Origin: Rubrolithibacter sp043763625
Lineage (GTDB): Bacteria > Bacteroidota > Bacteroidia > Sphingobacteriales > Sphingobacteriaceae
Assembly: GCA_043763625.1 (NCBI GenBank)
Contig: JAYULL010000146.1
Coordinates: 1-31,039 of the forward strand
Direction of reading: 5' to 3'
Length of the DNA stretch: 31,039 nt
Positions 9,431 through 17,956 of the stretch are shown here, one piece after another (the first letter of the stretch is position 1; every line of letters begins with the position of its first letter). The position numbers were made by a program, and so were the translations under genes. The notes beneath the pieces were generated by a model, which did no database searches, had not been told where the DNA came from, and saw only the letters and a program-made list of their open reading frames with translations.

Positions 9431-9514
9431 CCGTTGGTTTGCGAGATATTGAGTTATTAGTATTAGTACGTATCACGATGTTCGATTATATGATCAGGAG
9501 AAATAATCTTCCGG

Positions 9515-9985
9515 TTATCCCGCCAAATATGATTCAGGAATCGGGCAATTATCTTTTTCGTCGCTCCAAATCATAGAACTTATCAGCCACCTGCCGTTAA
9601 TATATACATATTGAATATAATTAACTCCCCGCTTCCAAGGCTGCAAGTTGCTTGGGGTAGAAGAATACTCAAAAACGCTTATTCGTTGGGCCATTCTCCC
9701 AAACACTTCGGTGATATCTGATATTTCTATTTGAGAATTAAATTCTACATTACTATCTTCAATTTGCTTTATCAAAGCCTGAGCATAACTTTGAGCAGTT
9801 AACTCGAGAGGTACATCAAAATTATTGTTCACCATTCTTCCGGCATCGTAAAACAGATCTTTTAATTGATCTACCTTCGGATAATGTTCAGTGCTGAAAC
9901 ATACGCACTCGTAAAACTTTTCAGTAAGATGATCAATCTCTTGAATTGCTACGATTTTTGAAACAGCTTCTTGAAAGACTTCCAC
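9515..9985 (-). CDS. NTF2-like (SnoaL/DUF4440-type) protein
   Basis: This 156-residue protein has no signal peptide. The pattern is an N-terminal helix (DHLTEKFYECVCFS), a variable middle and a C-terminal antiparallel sheet (QRISVFEYSS, GVNYIQYVYINGRWLISSMIW), which matches the NTF2-like cone fold. These domains can be small-molecule enzymes or plain binding proteins, and no catalytic residues can be assigned. The only in-frame start upstream is a GTG at 9983-9985, which lies inside the end of the decayed Rieske frame (stop at 9949). No ATG occurs before residue 51, so the start is uncertain, and the original start may have been changed by decay of the neighbour. Gene order suggests it once formed an operon with the Rieske gene. 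Confidence 0.65.
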   Translation of the reverse strand: MEVFQEAVSKIVAIQEIDHLTEKFYECVCFSTEHYPKVDQLKDLFYDAGRMVNNNFDVPLELTAQSYAQALIKQIEDSNVEFNSQIEISDITEVFGRMAQRISVFEYSSTPSNLQPWKRGVNYIQYVYINGRWLISSMIWSDEKDNCPIPESYLAG

Positions 9986-10262
9986 TTTTCCGGCATATCT
10001 ATGTAAATTCCATCGTTTCTTACTTCAACAGGATCGGTGTCGATGTAATCGCCCTGCCCTTCGTCGCCTTTTCCTGTGCTAAGGCTGTAGGAATAACGGT
10101 GGAAAGAGCAAATTAGTTTTCCTTTTTTGCATAAACCTCGGCTGAAGTTTGCCCCTGCATGAGGACATTAGGTTGAGTAGCATAAAATTTATCCTCGCTT
10201 GTTATTAAGTATACCTTTTTTCCTTCCGCTCGATTTAATGAAATCAGACTCAGAAGAGCGTG
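9949..10262 (-). pseudogene. Frameshifted Rieske [2Fe-2S] protein gene
   Basis: Reading the minus strand, one frame gives SLNRAEGKKVYLITSEDKFYATQP. A -1 shift at 10168-10169 then leads straight into CPHAGANFSRGLC, KKGKLICSFHRYSYSLSTG and the end at TAG (9949-9951). The second frame contains the full Rieske cluster signature, C-x-H, 16 residues, then C-x-x-H, which holds the [2Fe-2S] centre through two Cys and two His. The insert rich in Gly and Asp before the last beta strands also fits the family. The frame upstream of 10262 is closed by a stop, and no start codon is found, so the N-terminus is lost too. A Rieske ferredoxin of about 110-140 residues was probably encoded here, ahead of and overlapping the NTF2-like gene. 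Confidence 0.8.
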
Positions 10263-10431
10263 TTATAGAATTAATTTTTACCCAAGTTATAATCTTGGTT
10301 CAATAATATTAGACACGGTAAATTGTCTAGTGAATTTATGTGAGCTAAGCACAGCTAGAATGACAAGAAAATTAAGACTTTTATTTTTTGGAACAATATC
10401 AAATTGCAAGTAGAAATTAAATCAAGGAGAT

Positions 10432-10659
10432 TTAAGCGTAGTGCAAAGCGCCGTCTATTTCGTAACCGATTGCATCAATAATCTCTTGCTTTAAGTCCCC
10501 GTCAATTTGACACCAAAGATTACCTTTGATTTTCATTAATGTGCAAAAAAGCAAATCATGGTGATACACTTCGAAGAAACGATTTTGAGCTACGACGGTT
10601 AATTCCGGGATACCTGAATCTAATGGCATTTCCACGGAAATTTTAAAGCTTTGTTCCAT
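10432..10659 (-). CDS. Small hypothetical protein (75 aa)
   Basis: The frame runs from an ATG to a stop and encodes 75 residues with no signal peptide or membrane segment. The sequence (MEQSFKISVEMPLDSGIPEL..., NLWCQIDGDLKQEIIDAIGYEID) looks like the short cytoplasmic beta-rich hypothetical proteins seen in many Bacteroidota, which have a beta-strand start and a terminal acidic helix. I cannot assign a function. It stands alone, with AT-rich non-coding DNA on both sides. Confidence 0.6.
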   Translation of the reverse strand: MEQSFKISVEMPLDSGIPELTVVAQNRFFEVYHHDLLFCTLMKIKGNLWCQIDGDLKQEIIDAIGYEIDGALHYA

Positions 10660-11060
10660 ATCACAAAGTAAGAAGTTATATGTTAAGTTAGTGTTAAGCT
10701 TTTAAATAATACTTGCTGTATCATAGGACTTTTTGCAATTAAATCCTGTATCCCCCGATATCTCATAATACCAAACAGTACTAAATTGTTTGTTTATAGG
10801 GACTAAGTTGTAAAAATAAACTGTTTGCGAAAATTATTTTAATTATACTCTTCCTTATTTCTTTTTCGTTTGTAACAGTACAAAAACATTTGAGAATCTC
10901 ACAGAACCTCGACGAATTTAAGAAGTCAGCAAAAAAGATATCCAACGCACCCATATTGAGCTCGATCTTGTTGAACCTTGTCTAAGATTAAAATAAATTT
11001 TACCTAAGCCGGCAACATGGCTGCAAAGCTGTCGGTTGACACAAGGGAGGTGTGCGGCAG
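10660..11060. other. Intergenic stretch, no complete gene
   Basis: About 400 bases without a supportable complete gene. On the plus strand an open frame from 10821 to 10985 reads like a signal peptide followed by a polar segment (KLFAKIILIILFLISFSF, then QNLDEFKKSAKK) and ends at a TAA. It has no ATG, GTG or TTG at its beginning, and downstream DNA shows no continuation. It may be the 5' remnant of a deleted secreted protein, like the GH29 stub nearby, or chance. Confidence 0.4.
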
Positions 11061-12263
11061 TTAATTTTGGGGATTATATTCGTACACAACTTGAAAAGGT
11101 ATATTTTTTAGTTTGGATGATACCTGTCCCATAGCTAAATTACCTGGTTGAAGGGTAGGTTCACAAAGAGTATATTTCTTGCCCTTGTATTCAATCGGTT
11201 TTCCCATTGGCTTATCAAACTGTACAGCCATGGTAATATGAGTAGGATAAAGGAGTGCTACCATAGGTAGATTATAGATCTCCTTCACCAGAAAGAAAAA
11301 TAAAGCTGCACGGTCATCGCAGTCGCTGTATTCAGAAAACAGCGTAAGTTCAGGCGACAACCTTTTTTCTTTGCCGAAGTTCTTTTCGTCATCACGGTAT
11401 AGAAATGCATATCGAGTAAATTGCATTAGATAATTGACGCCTTTCTTCCTGCTCATTTTACCGATATTCTTTTTCAGCAGCGGGATAAGTGAACTGTAAG
11501 TTTCGTTGCTCAGCGGGATATTAAAATAAGATTCAAAATCCACTATAGGATAATTTTTAAAAATACTTTCTACTTCAGGGTTAAGCTTAATTTTAAAGTG
11601 ATAATCCTTGTGCTTATAGTTGAATTCCAGATCTTTTTCTTCATAATTCTCGCGTTTAAAATCAGGCATTCGCGTGATCTTATAAGAGAACTGCTTTTTT
11701 GCTTCCGGAACTTTTATTGAAACAGGATACGCCTTTTCAATCGCAAAATCAATACTGCCGTAATCGTGGTAGTTTAAACATATGTATTTATTTCCCTCGA
11801 CCATAAAAAACGGGATGTCTTCAATGTCTTCGTTGTTATACACATAAAAGATTATTTTATCGTTAGCTACAGCGAGCCTAGCATCGTAACCTGATTTAGT
11901 TAAAAAAAACCATTTGTAAAGCGTATATCTAAAGTAGTTGTCTTTCTTCGGACTTAGTTGTTGAGCAGTTCGACGGATCAATTGATAATAAACCCAGTCG
12001 TTTAGTTGATACTTACTCTTATAAAGCAGGAGCGAATCTATAACCGGCTTATAATTGCCGGAATTTAAGGAAGCGTAAAAAGATTGAGCAGCATTGTCTT
12101 TAGGAGTTTGCTGAACGTTTATACTTATCGTTTTATCGGCTTTAAAATTGAATGTTCCGGAGCAAAACGGTATGGAATAATTTGTTGCAGAACTTTGTGC
12201 AATAGAAAGGCGAGCTGTAAACAACAACATAATTGTGCATAGAAGTAGGCTCCTTATCTTCAC
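11061..12263 (-). CDS. Exported transglutaminase-like protein
   Basis: This 400-residue protein begins with a signal peptide (MKIRSLLLCTIMLLFTARLSIAQ). The start is a GTG; the next ATG is at residue 12 and would remove the positively charged n-region, so GTG is preferred. The C-terminal third has the transglutaminase/papain-like catalytic pattern: Cys315 in YSDCDDRAALFFFLVKE, His342 in YPTHITMAV and an acidic residue in the CEPT motif (Glu368). The first 250 residues are beta-rich and of no recognised family. Proteins of this layout occur across Bacteroidota and are believed to be periplasmic or surface peptidases or crosslinkers, but none that I can name with certainty. It is a single gene transcribed in the same direction as the downstream-coordinate cluster. 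Confidence 0.75.
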   Translation of the reverse strand: MKIRSLLLCTIMLLFTARLSIAQSSATNYSIPFCSGTFNFKADKTISINVQQTPKDNAAQSFYASLNSGNYKPVIDSLLLYKSKYQLNDWVYYQLIRRTAQQLSPKKDNYFRYTLYKWFFLTKSGYDARLAVANDKIIFYVYNNEDIEDIPFFMVEGNKYICLNYHDYGSIDFAIEKAYPVSIKVPEAKKQFSYKITRMPDFKRENYEEKDLEFNYKHKDYHFKIKLNPEVESIFKNYPIVDFESYFNIPLSNETYSSLIPLLKKNIGKMSRKKGVNYLMQFTRYAFLYRDDEKNFGKEKRLSPELTLFSEYSDCDDRAALFFFLVKEIYNLPMVALLYPTHITMAVQFDKPMGKPIEYKGKKYTLCEPTLQPGNLAMGQVSSKLKNIPFQVVYEYNPQN

Positions 12264-12364
12264 GGATATTGCAACTTAATATAAAGTTAACATTATAATA
12301 ATACTATTTTAACGAATAATTAGAATTTTTTGTTTTAAAATATAGTGCGAGCCAATACTAGAGC

Positions 12365-12392
12365 AAAAAAAAAGCTCCCGATTTTCGAGAGC
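12365..12392 (-). terminator. Rho-independent terminator of the sugar isomerase gene
   Basis: On the minus strand the sequence GCTCTCG, loop AAAAT, CGGGAGC (12374-12392) forms a 7-bp stem with one G-T pair. A run of nine T follows at once (12365-12373). It sits 22 nt after the stop codon of the TIM-barrel isomerase gene and separates it from the transglutaminase-like gene. Confidence 0.85.
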
Positions 12393-12414
12393 CTGACCAC
12401 TGTTCTATCAATAG

Positions 12415-13251
12415 TTAATAGTGTATGTTTTTCAAATATTCAATGTTGTGTTTGGCGCTATCTTCAGGTGTACTTAAATATTCTTCCTGCTCAACAAAGA
12501 AATACTTCATTCCTGATTTATCGCCGTTTTTAAACATTTCCGCAATGTTTAACTTGCCTTTTCCGAACTCTGTACTCTCATTCTTTTCTTTCTTCATATC
12601 CTTCAAATGCCATAAGGGGAAGCGGTCGGGATACTTATTAAAATAAGCTATAGGGTCATTTCCTGTTGCTACTACCCATCCTAAATCCAGTTCCATATCT
12701 ACTAAACCGGCATCTGTTTCAGTTAAAAGTATATCGTACAATACTTTTCCGTCTACTTTTTCGAACTCGTAATCGTGATTATGATATCCGAATTTTAAGT
12801 TGTTTTTTTTACATTCTTCGGCCGCCTTGTTAAAAATGTCCGCTGTTTTCCGGTAATTGCTAACCGTTTGCTCTTCTGTAGGCATTGAAGAACAAATAAC
12901 ATATTCTTGTCCTGACTCAGCTGCTTCATTTACCGTTTTCTGCCAGTCTTGGTCTATATGCACATGACCGCTTCTTAGTGTTAAACCAAGATCTTTTGAA
13001 ACTGCTTTCATTTCTTTAGCAGTTAGCCCGTAGTAGTGGCCCTTATCACTCCTTGCCGATTCAAGTTCTTTATACCCTAACTTAGCGATTACTTCCAGTG
13101 TTTTTCGTGGGTTTTCAAGCATTTCTTTTCGAAAGGTATACAGTTGGATCCCCGGGTTTTTTACGGACTTCGTACACCCTATTTGCGGCAAACTGACACT
13201 GCCTAATGCGAGTAATCCCGAACTTTTAATAAAATCTCTTCTAGTAAACAT
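12415..13251 (-). CDS. TIM-barrel sugar phosphate isomerase/epimerase family protein, Tat-exported
   Basis: This 278-residue protein starts with a twin-arginine signal (FTRRDFIKSSGLLALGS) followed by IGC, possibly a lipobox. The rest is an AP-endonuclease-2/xylose isomerase-like TIM barrel (IQLYTFR start). Metal-site residues of the family are visible: Glu in YKELESAR, His in FGYHNHDYEFEK, Glu/Asp in VDMELDLGWV, His in PLWHLKDMKK, and Glu in FFVEQEEY. Members epimerise or isomerise sugars or keto-sugars using a divalent metal. Exported members in Bacteroidota are often found with Gfo/Idh/MocA oxidoreductases and ThuA/DUF1080 proteins in keto-sugar pathways; such partners occur here at 25850-30088. 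A strong terminator follows the stop codon. Confidence 0.9.
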   Translation of the reverse strand: MFTRRDFIKSSGLLALGSVSLPQIGCTKSVKNPGIQLYTFRKEMLENPRKTLEVIAKLGYKELESARSDKGHYYGLTAKEMKAVSKDLGLTLRSGHVHIDQDWQKTVNEAAESGQEYVICSSMPTEEQTVSNYRKTADIFNKAAEECKKNNLKFGYHNHDYEFEKVDGKVLYDILLTETDAGLVDMELDLGWVVATGNDPIAYFNKYPDRFPLWHLKDMKKEKNESTEFGKGKLNIAEMFKNGDKSGMKYFFVEQEEYLSTPEDSAKHNIEYLKNIHY

Positions 13252-13362
13252 TGGTTTATGATTGGTTAAAATAAAAGGTAAGAAAGTTTGAAGTTAATTG
13301 GGCAGAAGGGGGTGTAAGGCAAATAAAGAACTCTCCGGTTGATAAGCCGGAAAGGATTTTAT

Positions 13363-13578
13363 CTAAGAATTCCTACGTTTTCCGAAAAAAGGAATGGCAG
13401 CCGCAAGTACCAAAAAAAGGCAAATTGCTATGTACATTCCCATATGATTTTTGCCGCTGTTTGAACCGGCTGAATTGCTTAAATCACTATCTGCAGCATT
13501 AACAGCAAAAGCATTAAGGGCAATTGCACTCAGCAAAACAAAAGAAAGTAGAGCTTTTTTAATAAAGTTAATATTCAT
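13363..13578 (-). CDS. Small membrane protein (71 aa)
   Basis: A 71-residue frame from an ATG has an N-terminal hydrophobic segment that could be a signal peptide (FIKKALLSFVLLSAIALNAFAVNAA). A short Ser/Asn/Gly-rich linker follows, then a C-terminal membrane segment (MGMYIAICLFLVLAAAIPFF) and a basic tail (GKRRNS). I recognise no family. The architecture predicts a single-pass protein whose short linker faces the periplasm. It lies between the isomerase and another small membrane protein, all on the minus strand. A 5-bp GC-rich hairpin (13334-13351) follows the gene, but its T-run is poor. Confidence 0.6.
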   Translation of the reverse strand: MNINFIKKALLSFVLLSAIALNAFAVNAADSDLSNSAGSNSGKNHMGMYIAICLFLVLAAAIPFFGKRRNS

Positions 13579-13650
13579 AATACTCCAAATTTATATGATT
13601 GTAAAAGTAGAAATAAAAATGGGTTCGCATGTAATCCAAAATAAAGACAT

Positions 13651-14049
13651 CTAATGGGCCATTATGTTAGGTCCTCCCGGAGTTTCACGCATTGCGTAAA
13701 TTGAATCAACGAGATATTTTGTGAAGCCGCGCCAAGGCAAGGTTTCGTGATATTCTTTGTAATGCAAGTCAAAATCTTTCCCTGAATTTTTCATCAAGAC
13801 ATCAGCGATTCTGTCGTTCGTAACTGAAAACTCAAATTCGTACGACTGAACAGTGCCGGGCGTCCTCGATCTGATGCCGCTTTGTATCAGCTTCCCTTCG
13901 TAAGTTTTAAACAAGTTTCCCTTTTTTACACAATAATTTAACTGCCCTGATTTTACACCTTCTCCAAATACATAGTAATACCTGTAAAAAACGAAAAACG
14001 ATATAGCCAATATAATCACCAAAACAATCATCCAGATAGCTTTTCTCAT
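13651..14049 (-). CDS. Membrane-anchored Bacteroidota-conserved protein of unknown function
   Basis: The ATG at 14047-14049 is chosen; the frame extends three codons further only to a TTG. The 132-residue product has one N-terminal membrane anchor (MRKAIWMIVLVIILAISFFVFYRYYYVFG) and a small periplasmic beta domain. The domain pattern GVKSGQLNYCVKKGNLFKTYEGKLIQ, then EFSVTNDRIADVLMKNSGKDFDLHYKE and WRGFTKYLVDSI, is typical of a protein common in Bacteroidota that databases often label, without good reason, 6-phosphogluconate dehydrogenase. No dehydrogenase motif (Rossmann GxGxxG) is present. Its role is unknown. Confidence 0.75.
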   Translation of the reverse strand: MRKAIWMIVLVIILAISFFVFYRYYYVFGEGVKSGQLNYCVKKGNLFKTYEGKLIQSGIRSRTPGTVQSYEFEFSVTNDRIADVLMKNSGKDFDLHYKEYHETLPWRGFTKYLVDSIYAMRETPGGPNIMAH

Positions 14050-14330
14050 AAATATCAAGGTTTACATAGATAACTTCTTAAACGGAAATAGGTTTAACAT
14101 TTAAGAAATTAAGACGGTTTTGCAAATTCTATTCTCGGTTACACTATTCAACTAAAGGGTTTAAAGCAATTTGTTTTGACGAAAGTTTAGAATGTACGAA
14201 AGAGAAATAACAGTTCTTATCAATAACCTTGGTTGGGATTTACAGCGGTGCTTTTAGCTACTCTAATGTAAAATCCGGGTAATGAAAAATCATATCCGGT
14301 ACATTAAACTTCTTCGGGCGAGTCATGGAA

Positions 14331-14852
14331 TTATTTTTTCTCTTCAATTTTTTCAATGTATCCGGAATAGGATATCGGGTCTCTGGTTAGAGAGTTTATC
14401 CGTAATGAAGCTTGGCCATTCGGAAAAACGGATAAAAAAAGCTCTTGACTGTTTTTTTCTCTGATATCTTTCGGTTTAATACTTATTTCCCAACTTTTCT
14501 TTTTAGTAGCTACAGCATAGTCGAAATCTGTCGAAGTAAACCGGATTCCTCCTTCAGAGGGATTCGTAGGGGCAGAAAATGCTCTCCCAAAATAAGGTAG
14601 AAAAGTTTGAACGGTGTCGTTCGTAACCCGAAGATCATAATCAGAGGTTATTAACTCGCGCCCTCCACCACGCATGGGGTAAACAAATCTGGCTAAGAAC
14701 ACAAATTTTTTAGAATCTAGAATTTCCTTCGTTTGCCGGGCTTTTTGTTTTTCTTTCTCCTCTTTTGATTCCTGCGCATTCGCAACCGGCCCGCCCGTGC
14801 CTAATAAAACAAAATATGAAACGGAAATTAACAGTAATCTGACGGTTTTCAT
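14331..14852 (-). CDS. DUF4251 domain protein, secreted
   Basis: The start is the ATG at 14850-14852; the frame extends eight codons further only to a TTG. The 173-residue product has a signal peptide (MKTVRLLLISVSYFVLLGTGGPVANAQ), a charged Lys/Glu-rich helix, and a DUF4251 domain marked by FVFLARFVYPMRGGGRELITSDYDLRV, FLPYFGRAFSAP, GGIRFTSTDFDYAV and a C-terminal RDPISYSGYIEKIE. DUF4251 is a beta-rich periplasmic domain almost limited to Bacteroidota, with no known function. It supports the assignment of the organism. No operon partner is evident. Confidence 0.88.
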   Translation of the reverse strand: MKTVRLLLISVSYFVLLGTGGPVANAQESKEEKEKQKARQTKEILDSKKFVFLARFVYPMRGGGRELITSDYDLRVTNDTVQTFLPYFGRAFSAPTNPSEGGIRFTSTDFDYAVATKKKSWEISIKPKDIREKNSQELFLSVFPNGQASLRINSLTRDPISYSGYIEKIEEKK

Positions 14853-14943
14853 GAGAAGAATATTGGGATTGATCAAAAATACTCAATTGTAAGTAACAAA
14901 GTACTTGCTTATTGTGGGAAAGATGTAAATTTCCTATGTATTC

Positions 14944-16278
14944 TTATTTACCAAGGTGCTCGTCAGCGAACTTTATATACTGTTGCCAATCATAGGGTGT
15001 AATGTCATGCTCTCCGGTTCTGATATGATAACCGATAGTATTTCCAACAGGCCTGTCTATTGCCGGCATTTCCAAAACTCCCAATCCCTCTTTGTTGTAA
15101 AGCCGGTAAACGGGTTCCGCATGTTTGGCACCTAGGAATTCTCCTTTAGGATCTGCCCACAGGTCCTTTGAAGCACTCGCCACGTATAAAGGTCGGGGAG
15201 CCATGAGCGCTAAAAGCATATGCTGATCCACTGGTAAAGCTCCGGGATTAGTATTATACTTTTTGTAGGCGGGAACGAACCAGTGAGGAAACGAAGTATT
15301 AATTATTTTGATCGTTTCTCCAAAGTTCCGTTTGGATAAAGCTGCTCCTCCTTCTCCGGAATTATTAGAAATTACGATAGCAAAACGCCGGTCGTTAGCT
15401 GCTGCCCAAAGTGCCGCTTTTCCCAATCGCGAGTGACCGGTTATTATTATTTTTTTGGAATTAACCCGGCTATCCGTTTCCAAGTAATCCATCATCCTGC
15501 TCAAGCCCCAAGCCCAAGCAGCGATAGCGCTCCATTCGTCTTTTTCGATTTTCAGCTCTTTACTCAATGTTGTTCGTATCCCGGTTTTCCAACCATCTTT
15601 ATGATCGGCTTCTAAATCTTGGTAGTAAACCGTAGCTAATCCGTATCCGTTAGAAATTAGTTCCTCCACCTGCCAACTGCTTGATTGTGCTCCTCTGGTT
15701 TTTTCCGCTGAACTGCCGGTGTTAATCCGAAGCCACGATTTCGTAACCTCAATTCCGGTGTCATAAAGAATAGTGTGATTACCCTCAAAATTCAGTCCTA
15801 TAAAAATAGGAACCTGAGTTTTAATTGAATTAGGCAGATACAGTAATATTTGCATGGAAGGAGAGTTCGTATCTGAGGTAAAATAAACGGTAATTTGTTT
15901 TCGGGTTGCTTTTCCGCCTAGAGCCATTGCATCAGTTGAGGTGACTTTAAACCGAAGCCCTGCCGTTTTTTCCGGTATTCTTCCATAAACATGATCCGCA
16001 AATTGTTGTAAAATAGCCGGTCGTTGCTCTTTTTCCCATGCATGAACAGTAGTTATTTTTTTGCCGGATGGTGCAATGAGGGGATCGGGGAGAATATACT
16101 CGCCTACCTTTGCCTCGTCGTAGTTTACATCCGGAGTTTGGCCTGAAACACTATGCATATTAATAATTATGGTTTGGATCAGAAAAAAGATAAAGATAGC
16201 AACTTGGTAGTAAGGCCGCACGGTAAGAAGCCCTGAAGTCGCCCGAAGAGGTTTTTTGTTCAAAAAAGCGTTATCCAT
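14944..16278 (-). CDS. CE15-like glucuronoyl esterase / alpha-beta hydrolase
   Basis: This 444-residue protein has a membrane/signal segment that begins only after about 22 residues (VAIFIFFLIQTIII, then SGQ), so the N-terminus is unusually long or the start is further in; the ATG at 16276-16278 is used. The catalytic domain carries the CE15 pattern: GHSRLGKAALWAAANDRRFA with nucleophile Ser283, ISNNSGEGGAALSKRNFGE with a likely acidic partner Glu309, DQHMLLALMAPRPLYVASAS, and GEHDITPYDW with His424. Family members cut ester bonds between lignin and 4-O-methyl-glucuronic acid of xylan, or related uronate esters. The exact substrate here is not determined. Transcribed on the minus strand, 219 nt downstream of the DUF1501 stop. 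Confidence 0.85.
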   Translation of the reverse strand: MDNAFLNKKPLRATSGLLTVRPYYQVAIFIFFLIQTIIINMHSVSGQTPDVNYDEAKVGEYILPDPLIAPSGKKITTVHAWEKEQRPAILQQFADHVYGRIPEKTAGLRFKVTSTDAMALGGKATRKQITVYFTSDTNSPSMQILLYLPNSIKTQVPIFIGLNFEGNHTILYDTGIEVTKSWLRINTGSSAEKTRGAQSSSWQVEELISNGYGLATVYYQDLEADHKDGWKTGIRTTLSKELKIEKDEWSAIAAWAWGLSRMMDYLETDSRVNSKKIIITGHSRLGKAALWAAANDRRFAIVISNNSGEGGAALSKRNFGETIKIINTSFPHWFVPAYKKYNTNPGALPVDQHMLLALMAPRPLYVASASKDLWADPKGEFLGAKHAEPVYRLYNKEGLGVLEMPAIDRPVGNTIGYHIRTGEHDITPYDWQQYIKFADEHLGK

Positions 16279-16497
16279 ACTTAAACTTTTACAGGTTATC
16301 GCTAAAATACAATTTGCGCCCGATTGTTAGGGTATTAATAGTATTTAAACTTTAACCGCGGTTTATTCAGCTTCTAAAGCACGGATTGATCTTTTTTGTG
16401 AAAAAGACCGGCCGGAGAAATCTTCTTTTGGTTCCGTACCTCGATAACCTTTTCCAATTGCCGGAGAATTAGGGAGTTTCGCCGCGGTTTTTGATCA

Positions 16498-17934
16498 TTA
16501 TGCAAATAATTCCTTAACCGGTTTCGCTAAACCGTCCGGTGTGGTATAAAAAGGCCTTTTTTCAATGATAGCATGGGCATCAGGGGCGATGCCTAACGCA
16601 TGATAAATCGTTTGATGAACCTGTTCAATTCTTATCGGTTTTTCAATCGTTTTGCACGGTCGTTCATCTGCAGTTTTTCCGTAAACGTACCCTTTCTTAA
16701 TTCCTCCGCCAAACATCAGCATTGAGCATCCGTCGGTAAAGTGTCGGTGCATGCCATAGTTCTTGATGTCGTTGATCACATCCGGCTGCTGAACTTGTTC
16801 CTGCACTTTTGCACCCGGTCTGCCTTCGGTCATCATGTCTCGACTAAACTCACTTGCCAAAATAACAAGGGTACGATCGAGGCGCCCTGTTCGGTCCAAG
16901 TCCTTTATCAGCTGGGCTATGGGGCCGTCTATCTGTTTTTTCATATCGGCTAATCGAGTGTGGCCGTTATCATGAGTATCCCAACCTTTAAACGGCTCGT
17001 ACTCAGTTGTTACACTAATAAACCGAGCTCCCTGTTCTGTAAGCCGTCGTGCCATTAAACAACCCAAGCCGAATTTGCCGGTATTATAAATATCGTAAAC
17101 TTCTTTAGGCTCTTGGCTTAAATCAAATGCTTTTGCTTCCGGTGAGTTTAAAAGAATATAGGCTTGTTCCATGGATCTTTTCAGTGATTCTTTTTGGTAA
17201 TCACTTCCAAATTCGCCGACAGGACTTTGATTTATAAGTTCTTTGTAAAGTTGATTACGCTTCTCAAACCGTTTATTAGACATGCCTACAGGAGGCTGAA
17301 CACTTTCTAAGCCGGAAGTAGGATCCGGTATTAAGAAAGGCCCAAATTCATTTCCTAAAAACCCGGCATTGTGAAATGCTTTTAACTCTTCGCCTTCACC
17401 CAAAGTAAAGCGCTGTCCAATATCTATAAAAGCAGGAATTACCGGACTAAGCGGACCGAGATGTTTAGCTATCCAAGCACCTATATGCGGTGCCGCTACT
17501 GATTGCGGGGGTGGATAACAGGTATGCCAATGATACTGATGGCGAGAATGGAGAATAAAACCCATGTCTGCTGCAACATACGAACGTATCAGAGTTCCTC
17601 TATCCATAATCTTGCCGATTGATTCTAATCCTTCAGAAAAATAGATATCATCTAATGCAGTAGGCACAGCTTTAAATGTGCTTAGAACACTGTCAGCTTG
17701 CATTCCTTTTGAGAACGGAGTGTACTTTTTCGGGTCGAAAGTATCGGTATGAGCCATGCCTCCGGCCATCCACAGGAGTATAACGGTATCTGCTTTGGGG
17801 CGGATAGTTTTTTCTTTTTCACCCGTAAAGGAAGATAAGAATCCTGTTACCGGGGCGCCTGCAGCTAAGGCGGAGAGTGTAGCAGCGCTTGTGTTCTTTA
17901 AAAAATCTCGTCTATTCCATTTATCTTTCATCAT
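16498..17934 (-). CDS. DUF1501 family protein with Tat signal
   Basis: The same frame is open back to 18039, but that would overlap the upstream gene by 83 nt with non-signal-like residues. The double ATG at 17929-17934 directly before a twin-arginine signal (KWNRRDFLKNTSAATLSALA) is the credible start, giving about 478 residues. DUF1501 motifs are present: DTVILLWMAGGMAHTDTFD, TTEYEPFKGWDTHDNGH, LVILASEFSRDMM and HRHFTDGCSMLMFGGG. Unlike the DUF1501 protein at 2202-3689 there is no lipobox Cys, so it would be soluble in the periplasm or held by its signal. The upstream heme protein ends 22 nt before this start, so the two form one transcription unit. The function of the family is not established; partnership with PSCyt/PSD1 proteins is a strong pattern. 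Confidence 0.92.
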   Translation of the reverse strand: MMKDKWNRRDFLKNTSAATLSALAAGAPVTGFLSSFTGEKEKTIRPKADTVILLWMAGGMAHTDTFDPKKYTPFSKGMQADSVLSTFKAVPTALDDIYFSEGLESIGKIMDRGTLIRSYVAADMGFILHSRHQYHWHTCYPPPQSVAAPHIGAWIAKHLGPLSPVIPAFIDIGQRFTLGEGEELKAFHNAGFLGNEFGPFLIPDPTSGLESVQPPVGMSNKRFEKRNQLYKELINQSPVGEFGSDYQKESLKRSMEQAYILLNSPEAKAFDLSQEPKEVYDIYNTGKFGLGCLMARRLTEQGARFISVTTEYEPFKGWDTHDNGHTRLADMKKQIDGPIAQLIKDLDRTGRLDRTLVILASEFSRDMMTEGRPGAKVQEQVQQPDVINDIKNYGMHRHFTDGCSMLMFGGGIKKGYVYGKTADERPCKTIEKPIRIEQVHQTIYHALGIAPDAHAIIEKRPFYTTPDGLAKPVKELFA

Positions 17935-17956
17935 AACCTGTTCTCTAAAGCAAGAG

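Noticed and set aside
16300..16497. Open minus-strand reading downstream of the DUF1501 gene (AKLPNSPAIGKGYRGTEPKE)
   Set aside because: About 40 codons without a start codon or recognisable family; not enough to call a gene or remnant.
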